In this document: piece by piece, positions 1 through 8,102 of the stretch | Numbering within the stretch: position 1 is the first letter of the stretch | Layout of the letters: every line of letters starts with the position of its first letter | Origin: an uncultured Bacteroidia bacterium | GTDB lineage: Bacteria > Bacteroidota > Bacteroidia > Bacteroidales > UBA932 | NCBI GenBank assembly: GCA_902779785.1 | Contig: CACZDC010000017.1 | Location: 1-33,184, forward strand | DNA: 33,184 bases | Direction: 5' to 3' | The notes under the pieces: model-generated | Told to the model about the DNA's origin: nothing | The model's database searches: none | The model's input: only the letters and a program-made list of their open reading frames with translations | Program-made: the position numbers and the translations under genes

Positions 1-831
1 ACCATTGTAATCTTTGTGGCAGATAGCGTTGTATAGTATCTCTCTGAGGCCGTCTTCGGGAATCTCCAGGGGCTCTATACGCTGCATGCCCTCGTAATGG
101 ATGGGACGGATAAGATACTTGGCATCCAGGGCTTCCAGCACACGGTCGGCCATACGAATGAGGTCTCCGCCGATGAGGTCCTGATTCATCAATGCTGCCT
201 GTGTTGCTCCAAATCGGCCTATCTTGATGCGGGCGTTGAGGCAGTAGTGCTGGGGATTCTTGCCAAACAGGAGAAGCGCGGCGATGGTGAGCTCTCCGTC
301 TTCTGTCATTACTTCCAGGTTTTTGAGGACTTTCTCGATGGGGTCATTGATGCTGTCCTTGGGTAATCGACCTTTGTCTATACCTTTGCGAAGGAAGTAC
401 TTGATGGCTTCCGGGTCAATTGCTTCGATGGTGGCGCCGCGGATGACTCTGGAATCCCAGGTGGCGTTCATTTTGCGGGCGTAGAAGTCTTTGAGGGCTT
501 GGCCTTTGACTATCTGGTTGGTGGCACCGACGCGCTTGTAGAGGATTCCGTCCAGTGTAACCGCATCCTGGCTGGGAGAAATCTCAATTTCAATGATTTC
601 TTTGCCATCTCGCTCCAGCAGGCGGACATCGGGATAGAGGCGCATTTTGTCGGCGAGTTTGTTGGGGATGTCTTCCATCAGCTTTTTGGCGTTCTGGACG
701 CCCCATACGGTTTCTGCGTCGGTGATGCCGATGTACATGGTACCACCGTCGGCATTTGCTAAGCCGCAGATCCACTTCAGCCATTCATCGTCCCACTGAC
801 GTTTGTATTCTATGATATGTTTTTCTCCCAT
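1..831 (-). CDS. AlbA_2/Schlafen-type putative DNA-binding ATPase-like protein, partial
   Basis: Reading the minus strand from the ATG at 831 gives 277 codons with no stop, running off the left edge, so the C-terminus is missing. The N-terminus has the AlbA_2 (Schlafen AAA_4, COG2865) signature: an EYK motif near residue 8 and LANADGGTMYIGI around residues 24-36. Further on, the stretch near residues 262-276 (REILYNAICHKDY) matches the conserved R-E-x-L-x-N-A-x-x-H-R/K-D-Y motif of the RecG-like C-terminal part. Such proteins are usually annotated as putative DNA-binding or transcriptional regulators and are frequent in accessory regions; the biochemical role is unclear. A TAAATTTG box lies about 22 bp upstream. 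Family call is firm, function is not. Confidence 0.85.
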   Translation of the reverse strand, partial: MGEKHIIEYKRQWDDEWLKWICGLANADGGTMYIGITDAETVWGVQNAKKLMEDIPNKLADKMRLYPDVRLLERDGKEIIEIEISPSQDAVTLDGILYKRVGATNQIVKGQALKDFYARKMNATWDSRVIRGATIEAIDPEAIKYFLRKGIDKGRLPKDSINDPIEKVLKNLEVMTEDGELTIAALLLFGKNPQHYCLNARIKIGRFGATQAALMNQDLIGGDLIRMADRVLEALDAKYLIRPIHYEGMQRIEPLEIPEDGLREILYNAICHKDYNG

Positions 832-852
832 AGGGTTCGTTGTTAACATTGA

Positions 853-860
853 CAAATTTA
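853..860 (-). promoter_or_regulatory. Bacteroidota -7 element for the AlbA_2 gene
   Basis: The minus strand reads TAAATTTG here, matching the Bacteroides TAnnTTTG consensus. Transcription would start about 7 nt downstream, giving a leader of roughly 15 nt before the ATG at 831. Confidence 0.55.
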
Positions 861-984
861 CGGATTTATCGGCAGATTCTAAAAATCTTTGCAAGGTTAT
901 CGGCCTACATTCCCTCTTCTTCCCAAGACGCAGCGATTTTTGCCATGGCGTCGGACTTGGTGCGTTCTCCCTATCGGCCCGAAC

Positions 985-1011
985 AAAAGAAATCCCCGGA
1001 CGGGCCGGGGA
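985..1011 (-). terminator. Rho-independent terminator for the minus-strand lipoprotein operon
   Basis: On the minus strand the 7-bp GC-only-but-one stem TCCCCGG / CCGGGGA with a 5-nt loop (993-1011) is followed by TTTCTTTTGTT. It lies about 57 nt after the stop of the lipoprotein gene. Confidence 0.6.
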
Positions 1012-1067
1012 GTCGTTTCAATGGATTAAATGCCGAACAGGGGAGGACTAAAAGTCCACAGCTCCTT

Positions 1068-2123
1068 TTATTCCCCCATCATAGCCTCAGACATCGCGGT
1101 CGTGAGTTTAAGGGTAATCTCATTATAACGCTGCAGCTGCTGTGCATCGAGCTCGCCGTCAAGGTTTTCATAGCGCTCGGCAAACTTTGCGGCTTCTGCA
1201 GATAGTTTCTGCAGCTCAATCATTACTGACATATCGCCACCTATCGACTTCTTGTACAGCTTCTTATAGCTCTTGGCGTACGAATCCGCAAATTTCTCGT
1301 ATTCATCCAGGAATTTATCGATATTGCCAGTTTTGCCTTTCGACTTGCCCGACGAAACTGATGAGAATGACAATGAATTCTCCGCCTCTTCATATTCGTA
1401 ATCATATTCTCCGTCATCGCATTTTATCGCGTTCAGATAGTAATGGGTATCATCTGTCAGGGTGATGTACCAGCATTTTTTGTCTTTCTGATACTTATGG
1501 GCTTTAACCTTAGGCGTCGGGTTGTCTATGAAATAGTTGCTGAGAACTATAGTGGCAAGAGAGTCTAATGTCTCTTCGTCTGCGGTGACCATATCAGCGG
1601 GGGTGCCGATGATGTGATTAAAGACATATTGCACGCTTACGGAGTCATCCTTTTCCAGTTCGGTCGAGTTCAAAAGAGCCAATCCGTCCACTTCGTCCAG
1701 AGCGTCCATAAAAGCTTTAATCTGCTTATCCTTATGTTTTTCATAGGGCCTGGCTTTGTTTGCAAGACGGTTCGCCTTATCAGACATAGCCTCACCTCGC
1801 TCGACCTCTGGATAGATATTGTAGATGTAACTATAATCACCAGTCCTTTTATAGTTATTCAGTCTGGCCATTAATTCCTTTTCCAATTTCTTCGCCTTTG
1901 CGGCCAATTCTTTGGCTTCTTTGGCTTCAGGATTGGCTTCGGCTGCCAAATCGTTCAATGCGGCAGACAAGCGATTCGCTTCAGCCTCCAATTCATCATC
2001 CAGCCCGTCTTCCCGGACAACCCGCGCGAAATCATTGACGATGTATTTTTCAACAGGAGAAGAACACGCCGCCATCAAGGTGCATAGCGCAAGTATTGAT
2101 AGTTTCTTCATTGTCGTAATCAT
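1068..2123 (-). CDS. Hypothetical lipoprotein
   Basis: A 351-residue protein with a lipoprotein signal peptide: MKKLSILALCTLMAAC begins at residue 5, with the lipobox cysteine at residue 20. It should be anchored in the inner or outer membrane. The mature part is hydrophilic and rich in Lys, Glu and Ala. Two long charged, probably helical or coiled stretches (about residues 40-130 and 265-345) flank a more mixed middle region that contains an acidic DDGEYDYEYEEAE patch. I recognise no family. The start at 2123 overlaps the upstream stop as TAATG, suggesting translational coupling; the ATG at 2111 is an equally good signal-peptide start. It is the second gene of an operon with the zinc-ribbon protein and ends before a terminator-like hairpin. 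Confidence 0.8.
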   Translation of the reverse strand: MITTMKKLSILALCTLMAACSSPVEKYIVNDFARVVREDGLDDELEAEANRLSAALNDLAAEANPEAKEAKELAAKAKKLEKELMARLNNYKRTGDYSYIYNIYPEVERGEAMSDKANRLANKARPYEKHKDKQIKAFMDALDEVDGLALLNSTELEKDDSVSVQYVFNHIIGTPADMVTADEETLDSLATIVLSNYFIDNPTPKVKAHKYQKDKKCWYITLTDDTHYYLNAIKCDDGEYDYEYEEAENSLSFSSVSSGKSKGKTGNIDKFLDEYEKFADSYAKSYKKLYKKSIGGDMSVMIELQKLSAEAAKFAERYENLDGELDAQQLQRYNEITLKLTTAMSEAMMGE

Positions 2124-2545
2124 TATAAATCAGACATATCTTTGATGAAATCAAACAGCATAAGAGTTCCGCCGCCAAAGATAAGGGCGTATATTAGCCA
2201 GATAACCAAATAGATAGCCCCACACACGATGCCAATAATACCAATTATGTGTCCGGCTGTAAGCAGTCCGGTGTTGGTATAGGCAGCGGGATTCGCGGCA
2301 ACCTGTTTCTTGCCTTTACCGCAGATTACGGTGCCGATAATGGATAGGACAAGACCTGCAACAGGGACCCAGTCCGCCAGGAATCCGGCCAGAGAAAGTA
2401 TGAAACCGGCTACAGAGCCCGGAGCTGTCTGAGTTTGGGAATCAGGTCGTTGAAGAGTTTGAGTCGGCGTGCTTTGCTGAGCTCCGCAATTGGGGCACCA
2501 CTGTGCTCCTTCGGGGATTTCCGCCCCACATTTAGAACAAAACAT
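2123..2545 (-). CDS. Zinc-ribbon membrane protein with DUF4190-like region
   Basis: A 140-residue protein starting at the ATG at 2545. The longer in-frame version starting upstream adds an unrelated basic stretch, and the zinc ribbon normally sits at the very N-terminus. Residues 1-22 are a zinc ribbon (MFCSKCGAEIPEGAQWCPNC) with two CxxC pairs. A Thr/Gln/Pro linker follows, then two hydrophobic segments at about 45-68 and 92-122 in the DUF4190 style (SVAGFILSLAGF, repeated Gly-Ile motifs). Proteins of this layout are small inner-membrane proteins of unknown function. It is the first gene of a two-gene operon, with a promoter and an inverted repeat upstream. Confidence 0.8.
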   Translation of the reverse strand: MFCSKCGAEIPEGAQWCPNCGAQQSTPTQTLQRPDSQTQTAPGSVAGFILSLAGFLADWVPVAGLVLSIIGTVICGKGKKQVAANPAAYTNTGLLTAGHIIGIIGIVCGAIYLVIWLIYALIFGGGTLMLFDFIKDMSDL

Positions 2546-2602
2546 AGTAGTATAGGTTAATGATGATAGTTTGCTGCATACAAATATGCGCGGGCTTAAA
2601 CG

Positions 2603-2637
2603 CAAAGATAACAACCTGCCACCGGATGGCAAGTTGT
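2603..2637 (-). promoter_or_regulatory. Promoter with embedded inverted repeat (candidate operator)
   Basis: The minus strand has TATCTTTG (2610-2603), with a CTTG 19 bp upstream as -33. The spacer between them is an inverted repeat: arms ACAACCTGCCA (2611-2621) and TGGCAAGTTGT (2627-2637), 10 of 11 pairs matching, loop CCGGA. Its position between -33 and -7 fits a repressor site. The T-rich stretch after it on the plus strand means a plus-direction terminator is also possible. Confidence 0.5.
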
Positions 2638-2713
2638 CTTTTAATGTCTTTTTTCGTCGTGGCCCGACCTGAGATTCTATGTTTTTTTGTTCAACAAATT
2701 ATCGCAGGCTTCT

Positions 2714-2744
2714 ATTGCTGTCTCGGTAAAATGGAGTATATTTG
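2714..2744 (+). promoter_or_regulatory. Promoter of the acyltransferase gene
   Basis: TTG (2715-2717), 19 bp, then TATATTTG (2737-2744), matching the Bacteroides -33/-7 pattern. The predicted start of transcription lies only a few bases before the ATGs at 2754 and 2760, so the mRNA would be almost leaderless. Confidence 0.6.
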
Positions 2745-2753
2745 GCGAAAGAT

Positions 2754-3929
2754 ATGGATATGGAAGTGAAAAACAGGGAGGTCTGGGTAGACTGGATGAG
2801 GCTGGCGGCCTGCTTTATGGTGGTGGTGACCCACTGCACTGAGCCGTTTTATCTCGGCGGCGAGGGGGCGCTCATACTTACTAAGGCCGATGCTTTCTGG
2901 GTGGGGGGATTCTGCGTATTCACAAGGGCCGCCGTGGCTCTTTTCGTGGTGGCTTCCAGCTATTTGCAGTTCCCGCTGCACTACTCTCCGGGTGAATTTT
3001 TCCGCCGGAGGGCCGCAAGGGTACTCGTGCCCTTCCTCCTCTGGAGTCTGGTCTATGCCCTCGTCTGGGGCGAGCCGGTGCAGAACCTTAAGGATCTGCT
3101 GCTCAATTTCAACTACGCCGCAGGTCACCTCTGGTTCGTCTATATGCTCATAGGCGTCTATCTGCTGATGCCGCTTCTTTCTCCCTGGGCCGAAAAGGTC
3201 GGCAAGAAGGAACTTCAGGTCTATCTGGGAATATGGCTTTTCACGACCTTGATTCCATTCATCCGCTACTGGGCCGGAGGCGTGACGCCGGTCGTCTATG
3301 GCCCGTCAGGGCTTCCCAACGCGGCAAAATACCCTCTCTGGGGCGAGGCTTTCTGGAACACTTACGGGATGTTCTATTATGTGAGCGGATTCATAGGATT
3401 CCTGCTCCTGGGGCTTTATTTCTGTAGATTCGTTGGAGAACTTTCCTGGAAAAAGACGCTGCTTGCAGCCGTGCCGCTCTTTCTCGGCGGGGTTGCCATA
3501 GCTTTCTTCGGCGTCCTCGGAAGGATCAATGCCGATACTCACGGCGTATTCCCCTTCGAAGGCCCGGTCAGTTTCGCCGCCCTCTGGGAAGGCCCGATGC
3601 ACAATGATACCGTCGCCATCCCTCTTATGACGACCGGCCTTATCCTTCTTTTCCGCAAGATACGCGGCGGTGGCCGTTTCTTCGAAAAGGTCGTGCTGCC
3701 CGTTTCCAAGGCGAGTTACGGGATGTATCTTTGCCATCTGCTCGTCCTCGTGCCAGTGTCAGGCTGGCTCAGGGAGTCCCTTGGCCTTGGGCCCGACGGG
3801 GTATTAGGTCCGGTCTGGACGACGCCTGTCGAGATTCTCGCCGCTTCGGTTCTGACCTTCTGTACCATTGCCCTTATATGCCCCCTTGTCCGCAGGATTC
3901 CGAAGCTTGGCGAATGGATTATGGGTTGA
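2754..3929 (+). CDS. Acyltransferase family 3 integral membrane protein
   Basis: About 391 residues with roughly ten hydrophobic segments. The N-terminus REVWVDWMRLAACFMVVVTHC is the Acyltransferase_3 (OafA/WecH-like) signature, with the conserved R and the H of VVTHC that is thought to be catalytic. A second family feature, FRRRAARVLVPFLLW, follows near residue 90, and the C-terminal part has SKASYGMYLCHLLV, where the Y-G-M/I-Y-L-x-H pattern is typical. Such enzymes acetylate or succinylate cell-surface sugars using cytoplasmic acyl-CoA. Nothing nearby fixes the substrate; the adjacent fimbrial operon is not obviously related. ATGs at 2754 and 2760 are both possible starts; the in-frame TTG at 2742 overlaps the promoter and is unlikely. 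Confidence 0.88.
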   Translation: MDMEVKNREVWVDWMRLAACFMVVVTHCTEPFYLGGEGALILTKADAFWVGGFCVFTRAAVALFVVASSYLQFPLHYSPGEFFRRRAARVLVPFLLWSLVYALVWGEPVQNLKDLLLNFNYAAGHLWFVYMLIGVYLLMPLLSPWAEKVGKKELQVYLGIWLFTTLIPFIRYWAGGVTPVVYGPSGLPNAAKYPLWGEAFWNTYGMFYYVSGFIGFLLLGLYFCRFVGELSWKKTLLAAVPLFLGGVAIAFFGVLGRINADTHGVFPFEGPVSFAALWEGPMHNDTVAIPLMTTGLILLFRKIRGGGRFFEKVVLPVSKASYGMYLCHLLVLVPVSGWLRESLGLGPDGVLGPVWTTPVEILAASVLTFCTIALICPLVRRIPKLGEWIMG

Positions 3930-3977
3930 CTCGTTTCCTGCTTTGAGGCGCGTGGAAGTTGTTTTTTTTGCCTGGGC

Positions 3978-4009
3978 TTTGGAAAAAAAGGAGTTTTTTT
4001 CTAAATTTG
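3978..4009 (+). promoter_or_regulatory. Promoter of the fimbrial operon
   Basis: TTTG (3978-3981), 20 bp, then TAAATTTG (4002-4009): an excellent Bacteroides-type promoter. Transcription would begin near 4015, leaving a leader of about 60 nt before the first gene at 4077. Confidence 0.65.
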
Positions 4010-4028
4010 CATTGTATTGTATACAATG
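4010..4028 (+). promoter_or_regulatory. Inverted repeat at the fimbrial transcription start (candidate operator)
   Basis: Perfect 8-bp arms CATTGTAT and ATACAATG separated by TGT, directly abutting the -7 box. This is where a repressor would block initiation. It could also form a hairpin at the very 5' end of the mRNA. A second, weaker pair GTATAG (4042-4047) / CTATAC (4065-4070) lies further down the leader. Confidence 0.5.
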
Positions 4029-4076
4029 ACAGGTTTGTAGTGTATAGATGCGCCCGCTATTTAACTATACGCTGGA

Positions 4077-5837
4077 ATGGAAGTATTTGGGAATAAAAAG
4101 CATAGGGCGGTATTGCTCGTGGCAGTGATTGCCACAATGAGATGTTTTATGGCGTTTCCCGCCACGGCCTCTCCGGCCGTGCCAGGGGACTCCCTTAGGT
4201 TGGGTGTGTCTCCGGAGTCTTCCCCTAAAAGGGGCATTGCCCTTCGTACCAACCTGGCTTATGCCGCTTCCGCTACCCCAAATATCGGCCTGGAAGTCCC
4301 GTTCAGCAATCATTTTTCCATAGGATTCAACGCCGGTCTTAAGCCCTGGCCCCGCTGGTTCGTGTGGGACTGGGACAAGACGGTGGAAAAGAAGTGGAAG
4401 CATCTTCTCGTCGCTCCGGAACTGCGTTTCTGGCCCCGGGCTGTCTATGACGGGCTTTTCATAGGGACTGACCTTATCTATACCCATTATAACGTAGGCG
4501 CGGTGAATTTCCCCTTCGGGATGTATCCGGCCGCTCGAGAGAATCGCCTGCAGGGCGATTTTTATGGCCTGGGCCTGTTCGCCGGATGGTCGTGGTGGCT
4601 TTCGGACCACTGGCGGCTGGAGGCTGAAGCCGGTCTCGGCGCCGGATATTCGGACGCCAGGGAATTCGAATGTGCCTATTGCGGTTTGGAAACCGGCCGC
4701 CGGAGCGGGCCTGTGCTGGTTCCCAAACTGGGACTTAATATTTCCTACAACCTATCGAGGCGCAACAAGAAGGAAGAGATTCTTGAGATCATCTCCCTTC
4801 CTGTGGATACGGTCGCATCCCAGCAGAAAGTACTTCCTCCACAGGAGGTGCTCCCTCCGCAGGACTTCGTTCCGGAGTTCCCTCAGGTAGAGGAGTGGAA
4901 AGGCGTGGCCGGACGGCTTGAAAAGACTCATCCTGTGCTCCGTCCTATGAGCGAGTACCGCCCTTATACTCCGGACCGCATCCTGCGCAAGGAAGAGGGT
5001 CCGCTCTGCGTGTACTACGAACTGGACAAGGTCCGTCTTCTGCGCAGTTTCACCGAGAACGACTATCGTCGTGACAATGGTCCCGTCCTGGACGAGATTA
5101 TGGATATAACTTCCCAGATTCTCTCGGACACGACCTCCAGCGTGAAGATTATCCAGATAGTGGGTCTGGCTTCCGTCGAAGGCCGCCTGTGGCATAATAT
5201 ATGGCTGGCTGACGAGCGTGCCCTGGCCCTTAAGAAATATATCCAGGAGCGCCTCGACGTACCGGATTCCATTTTCGAGACTGTGGGCGGGGGAGAGGCC
5301 TGGAGCGAATTCCGTGACCAGATCAACGATCTGCTGCAGGAAGGAGGCGGAGCCGGTTTTACGAAGGAGGAACTGCAGTGGGTGCTGGACGTGATAGACA
5401 GGGAAGGGGACGTGAACAGGCGTGAAGCCCTCATCGCGAAAAAGGACGGCGGTGCCCTGCTTAGGAAACTCAGGGCTAACATCCTGCACGACCAGCGTAA
5501 TTCCGGCTATCTCAGAGTCTATTACGACTATGTGCCGGACGAGAGCGCCAGGGAGATCAATGCGGCCATCGGGCTGATGGCGGCAGGGGACTACGCCGGC
5601 GCGCTGAAGGCGCTGGAAGCCAAGCGTGACGATCCACGGAGCGATAACGCCTATGCGGTCGCCCTTTTCTACAACGGCCGTGAGGCGGAGGCTTTGGAAA
5701 TGCTTAAGAAAGCAGCCGCCGAAGGGGATGAGAGCGCATCGCGCAACCTTATGCAACTTGAAGACATTGCCCGTCAGCGTGCGGCCTATGAGAAGTACCG
5801 CAGCGAGATGGAGGAATATAAACGTTTAAGCAAATAA
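4077..5837 (+). CDS. DUF3575 plus OmpA-like fimbrial-locus outer membrane protein
   Basis: A 586-residue protein, the first gene of the fimbrial operon. Residues 10-32 are a signal peptide without a lipobox. Residues about 52-235 look like DUF3575, an outer-membrane beta-barrel-like domain common in Bacteroidales fimbrial loci (RTNLAYAASATPNIGLEV, Trp-rich strands, closing strand GLNISYNL). A Pro-rich linker with repeated VLPPQ follows. Residues about 320-420 resemble an OmpA-like domain (VGLASVEGRLWHNIWLADER). The last 60-70 residues form a TPR-like helical pair (GDYAGALKAL, EAEALEMLKKAAAEGD). It probably sits in the outer membrane and supports export or anchoring of the fimbria. In my understanding the two halves are more often separate neighbouring genes, so this may be a fusion. 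Its long leader carries an inverted repeat. Confidence 0.8.
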   Translation: MEVFGNKKHRAVLLVAVIATMRCFMAFPATASPAVPGDSLRLGVSPESSPKRGIALRTNLAYAASATPNIGLEVPFSNHFSIGFNAGLKPWPRWFVWDWDKTVEKKWKHLLVAPELRFWPRAVYDGLFIGTDLIYTHYNVGAVNFPFGMYPAARENRLQGDFYGLGLFAGWSWWLSDHWRLEAEAGLGAGYSDAREFECAYCGLETGRRSGPVLVPKLGLNISYNLSRRNKKEEILEIISLPVDTVASQQKVLPPQEVLPPQDFVPEFPQVEEWKGVAGRLEKTHPVLRPMSEYRPYTPDRILRKEEGPLCVYYELDKVRLLRSFTENDYRRDNGPVLDEIMDITSQILSDTTSSVKIIQIVGLASVEGRLWHNIWLADERALALKKYIQERLDVPDSIFETVGGGEAWSEFRDQINDLLQEGGGAGFTKEELQWVLDVIDREGDVNRREALIAKKDGGALLRKLRANILHDQRNSGYLRVYYDYVPDESAREINAAIGLMAAGDYAGALKALEAKRDDPRSDNAYAVALFYNGREAEALEMLKKAAAEGDESASRNLMQLEDIARQRAAYEKYRSEMEEYKRLSK

Positions 5838-5866
5838 TAGTTTTTAACACTCAATACCTATTTATT

Positions 5867-7267
5867 ATGCGATTCTTTAAATTTTTGGCGATTGCCGGGG
5901 CGATAGCCCTTGCCGCCACCGCCTGCAAGAAACAGCAGGTGGCTGAAGACACACCCAACTATGGCCGTGAGACAGGCTTGGTGAATACCAACTTCGTCTT
6001 CAATGTGGCCACCGGCCGTACGCCTCAGACCAAGCAGAGTTCTGCCAACACCCAGGCGACGGCATCAGATGCTTTCAGGGGTATCCAGGAAGCGCGGCTC
6101 CTCAGCTTCCTCCGCAGCGCCTCGCTTGCGGACGGCAGTCACATCCTCGCGGCCGGAACGGCCAACAAGCATTATTCCCTCGGCCACGTTATGAGCACCT
6201 CCGATGCTACTACCGACCAGAGCAAGAGCCATCGTATCCTTGAACTGGCTCTTCCCAGCGAAACCAACACGCTGATGTTCTACGGCAAGGCCCCCAAGAG
6301 CGGTGAGAACTCGGATTTTGCGCAGGGAAAAATCAGCTATCTGAGCAAGGTGGACAACAGCAATGCTACGGACCTTACCCAGTACGACTTTGCCCTCACC
6401 CGCATCGTGGATGTCAACTCTTCCGGCTACAACGCCAAGTATCGTCAGTACGGAGACCTTATCTTGGCTGCATTGAACTATATCACCGCCGCCGAATTGG
6501 TTAATGAAAATGTGACCTTTGAAGGCACTAACTATCCCACTACCCTTAAGTGGACTGAATTTGTCACCATCTCCGATGCCGGCGTCATCACTCCAGCTAC
6601 CAAGGATCCTTCCGACGGTACGCCCATGTGTGGCCTGGGTGAAATCCTTGCACAGGCACTTGCTACGCTCGCGACCGTTAATCCCGGGGAAGTCCGTGCC
6701 GGTTCCGGCCCTGCCATTTCCCGCACTATGGGTGACCTGCTGGTCGTTATGAACAATATTCACGGGGCTACCCCCACCGACCTTTATGAGGCCAAGGCAA
6801 AGGCGCTGGCTGACAAGATCAAGAGCAGGATCGAAAGCTGCTTCGAAGGCACCGCACCCTCCCTCACCTGGAAAGTTGTCTCCGATGTCGTAACTGCTAC
6901 CGGATATACCGGAGATGTCGCCCAGGTCGTGCGTATCGGTTCCACCGGTTCAGCACTGGATGAGTATCCCACCATTGCCTTCAATCTGCCTGCCGGCTGC
7001 TCCCAGCTTGCCGTTACCACCACCAAATCTACGGATGCGGCCGGTCGTGTAACCGCCCCCGGCACCATCACCTGGAGCTATCTCGCCAATGTGCAGGTCT
7101 TCAGCACTGCCGGTGCGACTTCCTGCTACAATGTCTATTATCCTGCCGAGATCTGCTACATCGGCAATTCTCCTATCCGTGTTACCAATGAAGCAGTCAC
7201 CGAGCCGGAATATCCGCAGGGCGTAGCCAATTGGGATGCAGAAGCCAGTTGGACTTCCAAGAACTAG
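5867..7267 (+). CDS. Mfa1-like major fimbrillin, N-terminal part up to an in-frame amber stop
   Basis: This reads as 466 residues ending at TAG (7265-7267). It starts with a lipoprotein signal peptide, MRFFKFLAIAGAIALAATAC, lipobox Cys at residue 20, as in Bacteroidales fimbrillins that are exported as lipoproteins and later processed. The body is Thr/Ser/Ala-rich and beta-strand-like, with a typical 'FRGIQEARLLSF' stretch near residue 70. It resembles the paralogue four cistrons' length downstream (9155-10813). The open frame continues in the same phase past the TAG for 267 codons and encodes the fimbrillin C-terminal domain, so the intact gene would span 5867-8071 (734 residues plus the amber position). 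As read, the product lacks the C-terminal strand needed for polymerisation. It could be a true null allele, a sequencing or assembly error, or a read-through site. Confidence 0.85.
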   Translation: MRFFKFLAIAGAIALAATACKKQQVAEDTPNYGRETGLVNTNFVFNVATGRTPQTKQSSANTQATASDAFRGIQEARLLSFLRSASLADGSHILAAGTANKHYSLGHVMSTSDATTDQSKSHRILELALPSETNTLMFYGKAPKSGENSDFAQGKISYLSKVDNSNATDLTQYDFALTRIVDVNSSGYNAKYRQYGDLILAALNYITAAELVNENVTFEGTNYPTTLKWTEFVTISDAGVITPATKDPSDGTPMCGLGEILAQALATLATVNPGEVRAGSGPAISRTMGDLLVVMNNIHGATPTDLYEAKAKALADKIKSRIESCFEGTAPSLTWKVVSDVVTATGYTGDVAQVVRIGSTGSALDEYPTIAFNLPAGCSQLAVTTTKSTDAAGRVTAPGTITWSYLANVQVFSTAGATSCYNVYYPAEICYIGNSPIRVTNEAVTEPEYPQGVANWDAEASWTSKN

Positions 7268-8071
7268 ACGGCAAAATCTCACGTGGTTTCCACCACCCGC
7301 AGCGTGGCTATGCAGTACAATATCAACTATGGCACAGCCCTTCTCAAGAGTGACCTCAAATACGGTGCGGCCAAACTGCAGGACAACAACCACGCCATCC
7401 AGGTGGCCAAGAACCCGACTCTTACCGACGCAGACGAGCCGAACGCGGAGATTACCGTCACCGACAATACCTTCAAACTGAAGGGTATCCTGGTGGGCGG
7501 CGTTCCCACCACCGTGGGCTGGGACTTCCTCCCGGTTGCCGGAACCACCTATGGCCAGTGCATCTATGACAAGGCCATCGCTTCCGACGCCATTCCCGCC
7601 TCCGGCACCAGCGCTCCCAACTATACCCTTGTATGGGACAACTGGAATGAGGCGCTTAAGGGACAGAAGCAGAACGATGTCTATATCTGCCTCGAGTTTG
7701 AAAACAACTCCGGCAAGGACTTCTGGGGACAGCACAACATCATCCGCAACGGCGGTATCTTCTATATGATTGGTAAGCTGGATCCGGATGCCGGCCGCAG
7801 CACGGCTGACCGTAGCGAAGGGGTGACCTGGCCTACCGACGGCCTGCAGGCCCTTCCTCCGTTCAATGCTGACGGCAGCACTCTCAAGGAGCGCCGCGTC
7901 TTTATGCAGGACTTTATGACCACCGCAAACTTCGTCATCGGCGACAAGTCCCTGCAGAAGGCTTACAGCACTGTTCCTGACCTGCGTTCCTCGCAGATTT
8001 CCCTCGGTCTGAGCGTTGACCTCAAGTGGGAGACCGGCCTGATCTTTGACAACGTGATCCTCGGTCAGTAA
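7268..8071 (+). pseudogene. C-terminal domain of the same fimbrillin, separated by the amber codon
   Basis: Same reading frame as the preceding gene. Just after the stop comes VVSTTRSVAM, matching VTSSTRSVAI in the second fimbrillin, where the frame is continuous. The segment contains the Fimbrillin_C (Mfa1-type) hallmarks: VYICLEFENNSGKDFWG, GGIFYMIGKLDP, and the C-terminal KAYSTVPDLRSSQISLGL followed by a final beta strand. The paralogue ends in the equivalent KAYNTVPDLRDPQLEIG. A GTG at 7283 could start a 262-residue product, but it has no signal peptide and no visible ribosome binding site, so it would not be exported. I treat it as the severed 3' part of one gene. The next cistron begins 31 nt later. 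Confidence 0.8.
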
Positions 8072-8102
8072 TCTCTCTTATCGGAATCGCATCCCATCTG
8101 AA

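Noticed and set aside
803-1051. Small plus-strand genes between the AlbA_2 and lipoprotein genes
   Set aside because: No family resemblance. The region is explained by a minus-strand promoter at 853-860 and a terminator hairpin at 993-1011.
3930-4076. Invertible (phase-variable) promoter of the fimbrial operon
   Set aside because: No pair of inverted repeats flanks the promoter at a useful distance, and no invertase gene is present in the window.
7265-7267. Genome-wide reassignment of TAG to an amino acid
   Set aside because: Several well-defined genes in the window end naturally at TAG, including yqeY and the last fimbrial gene, with no homologous extension beyond.
7283-8071. Independent gene for the fimbrillin C-terminal half
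   Set aside because: The GTG start lacks a signal peptide and ribosome binding site, and the frame is continuous with the gene before it.
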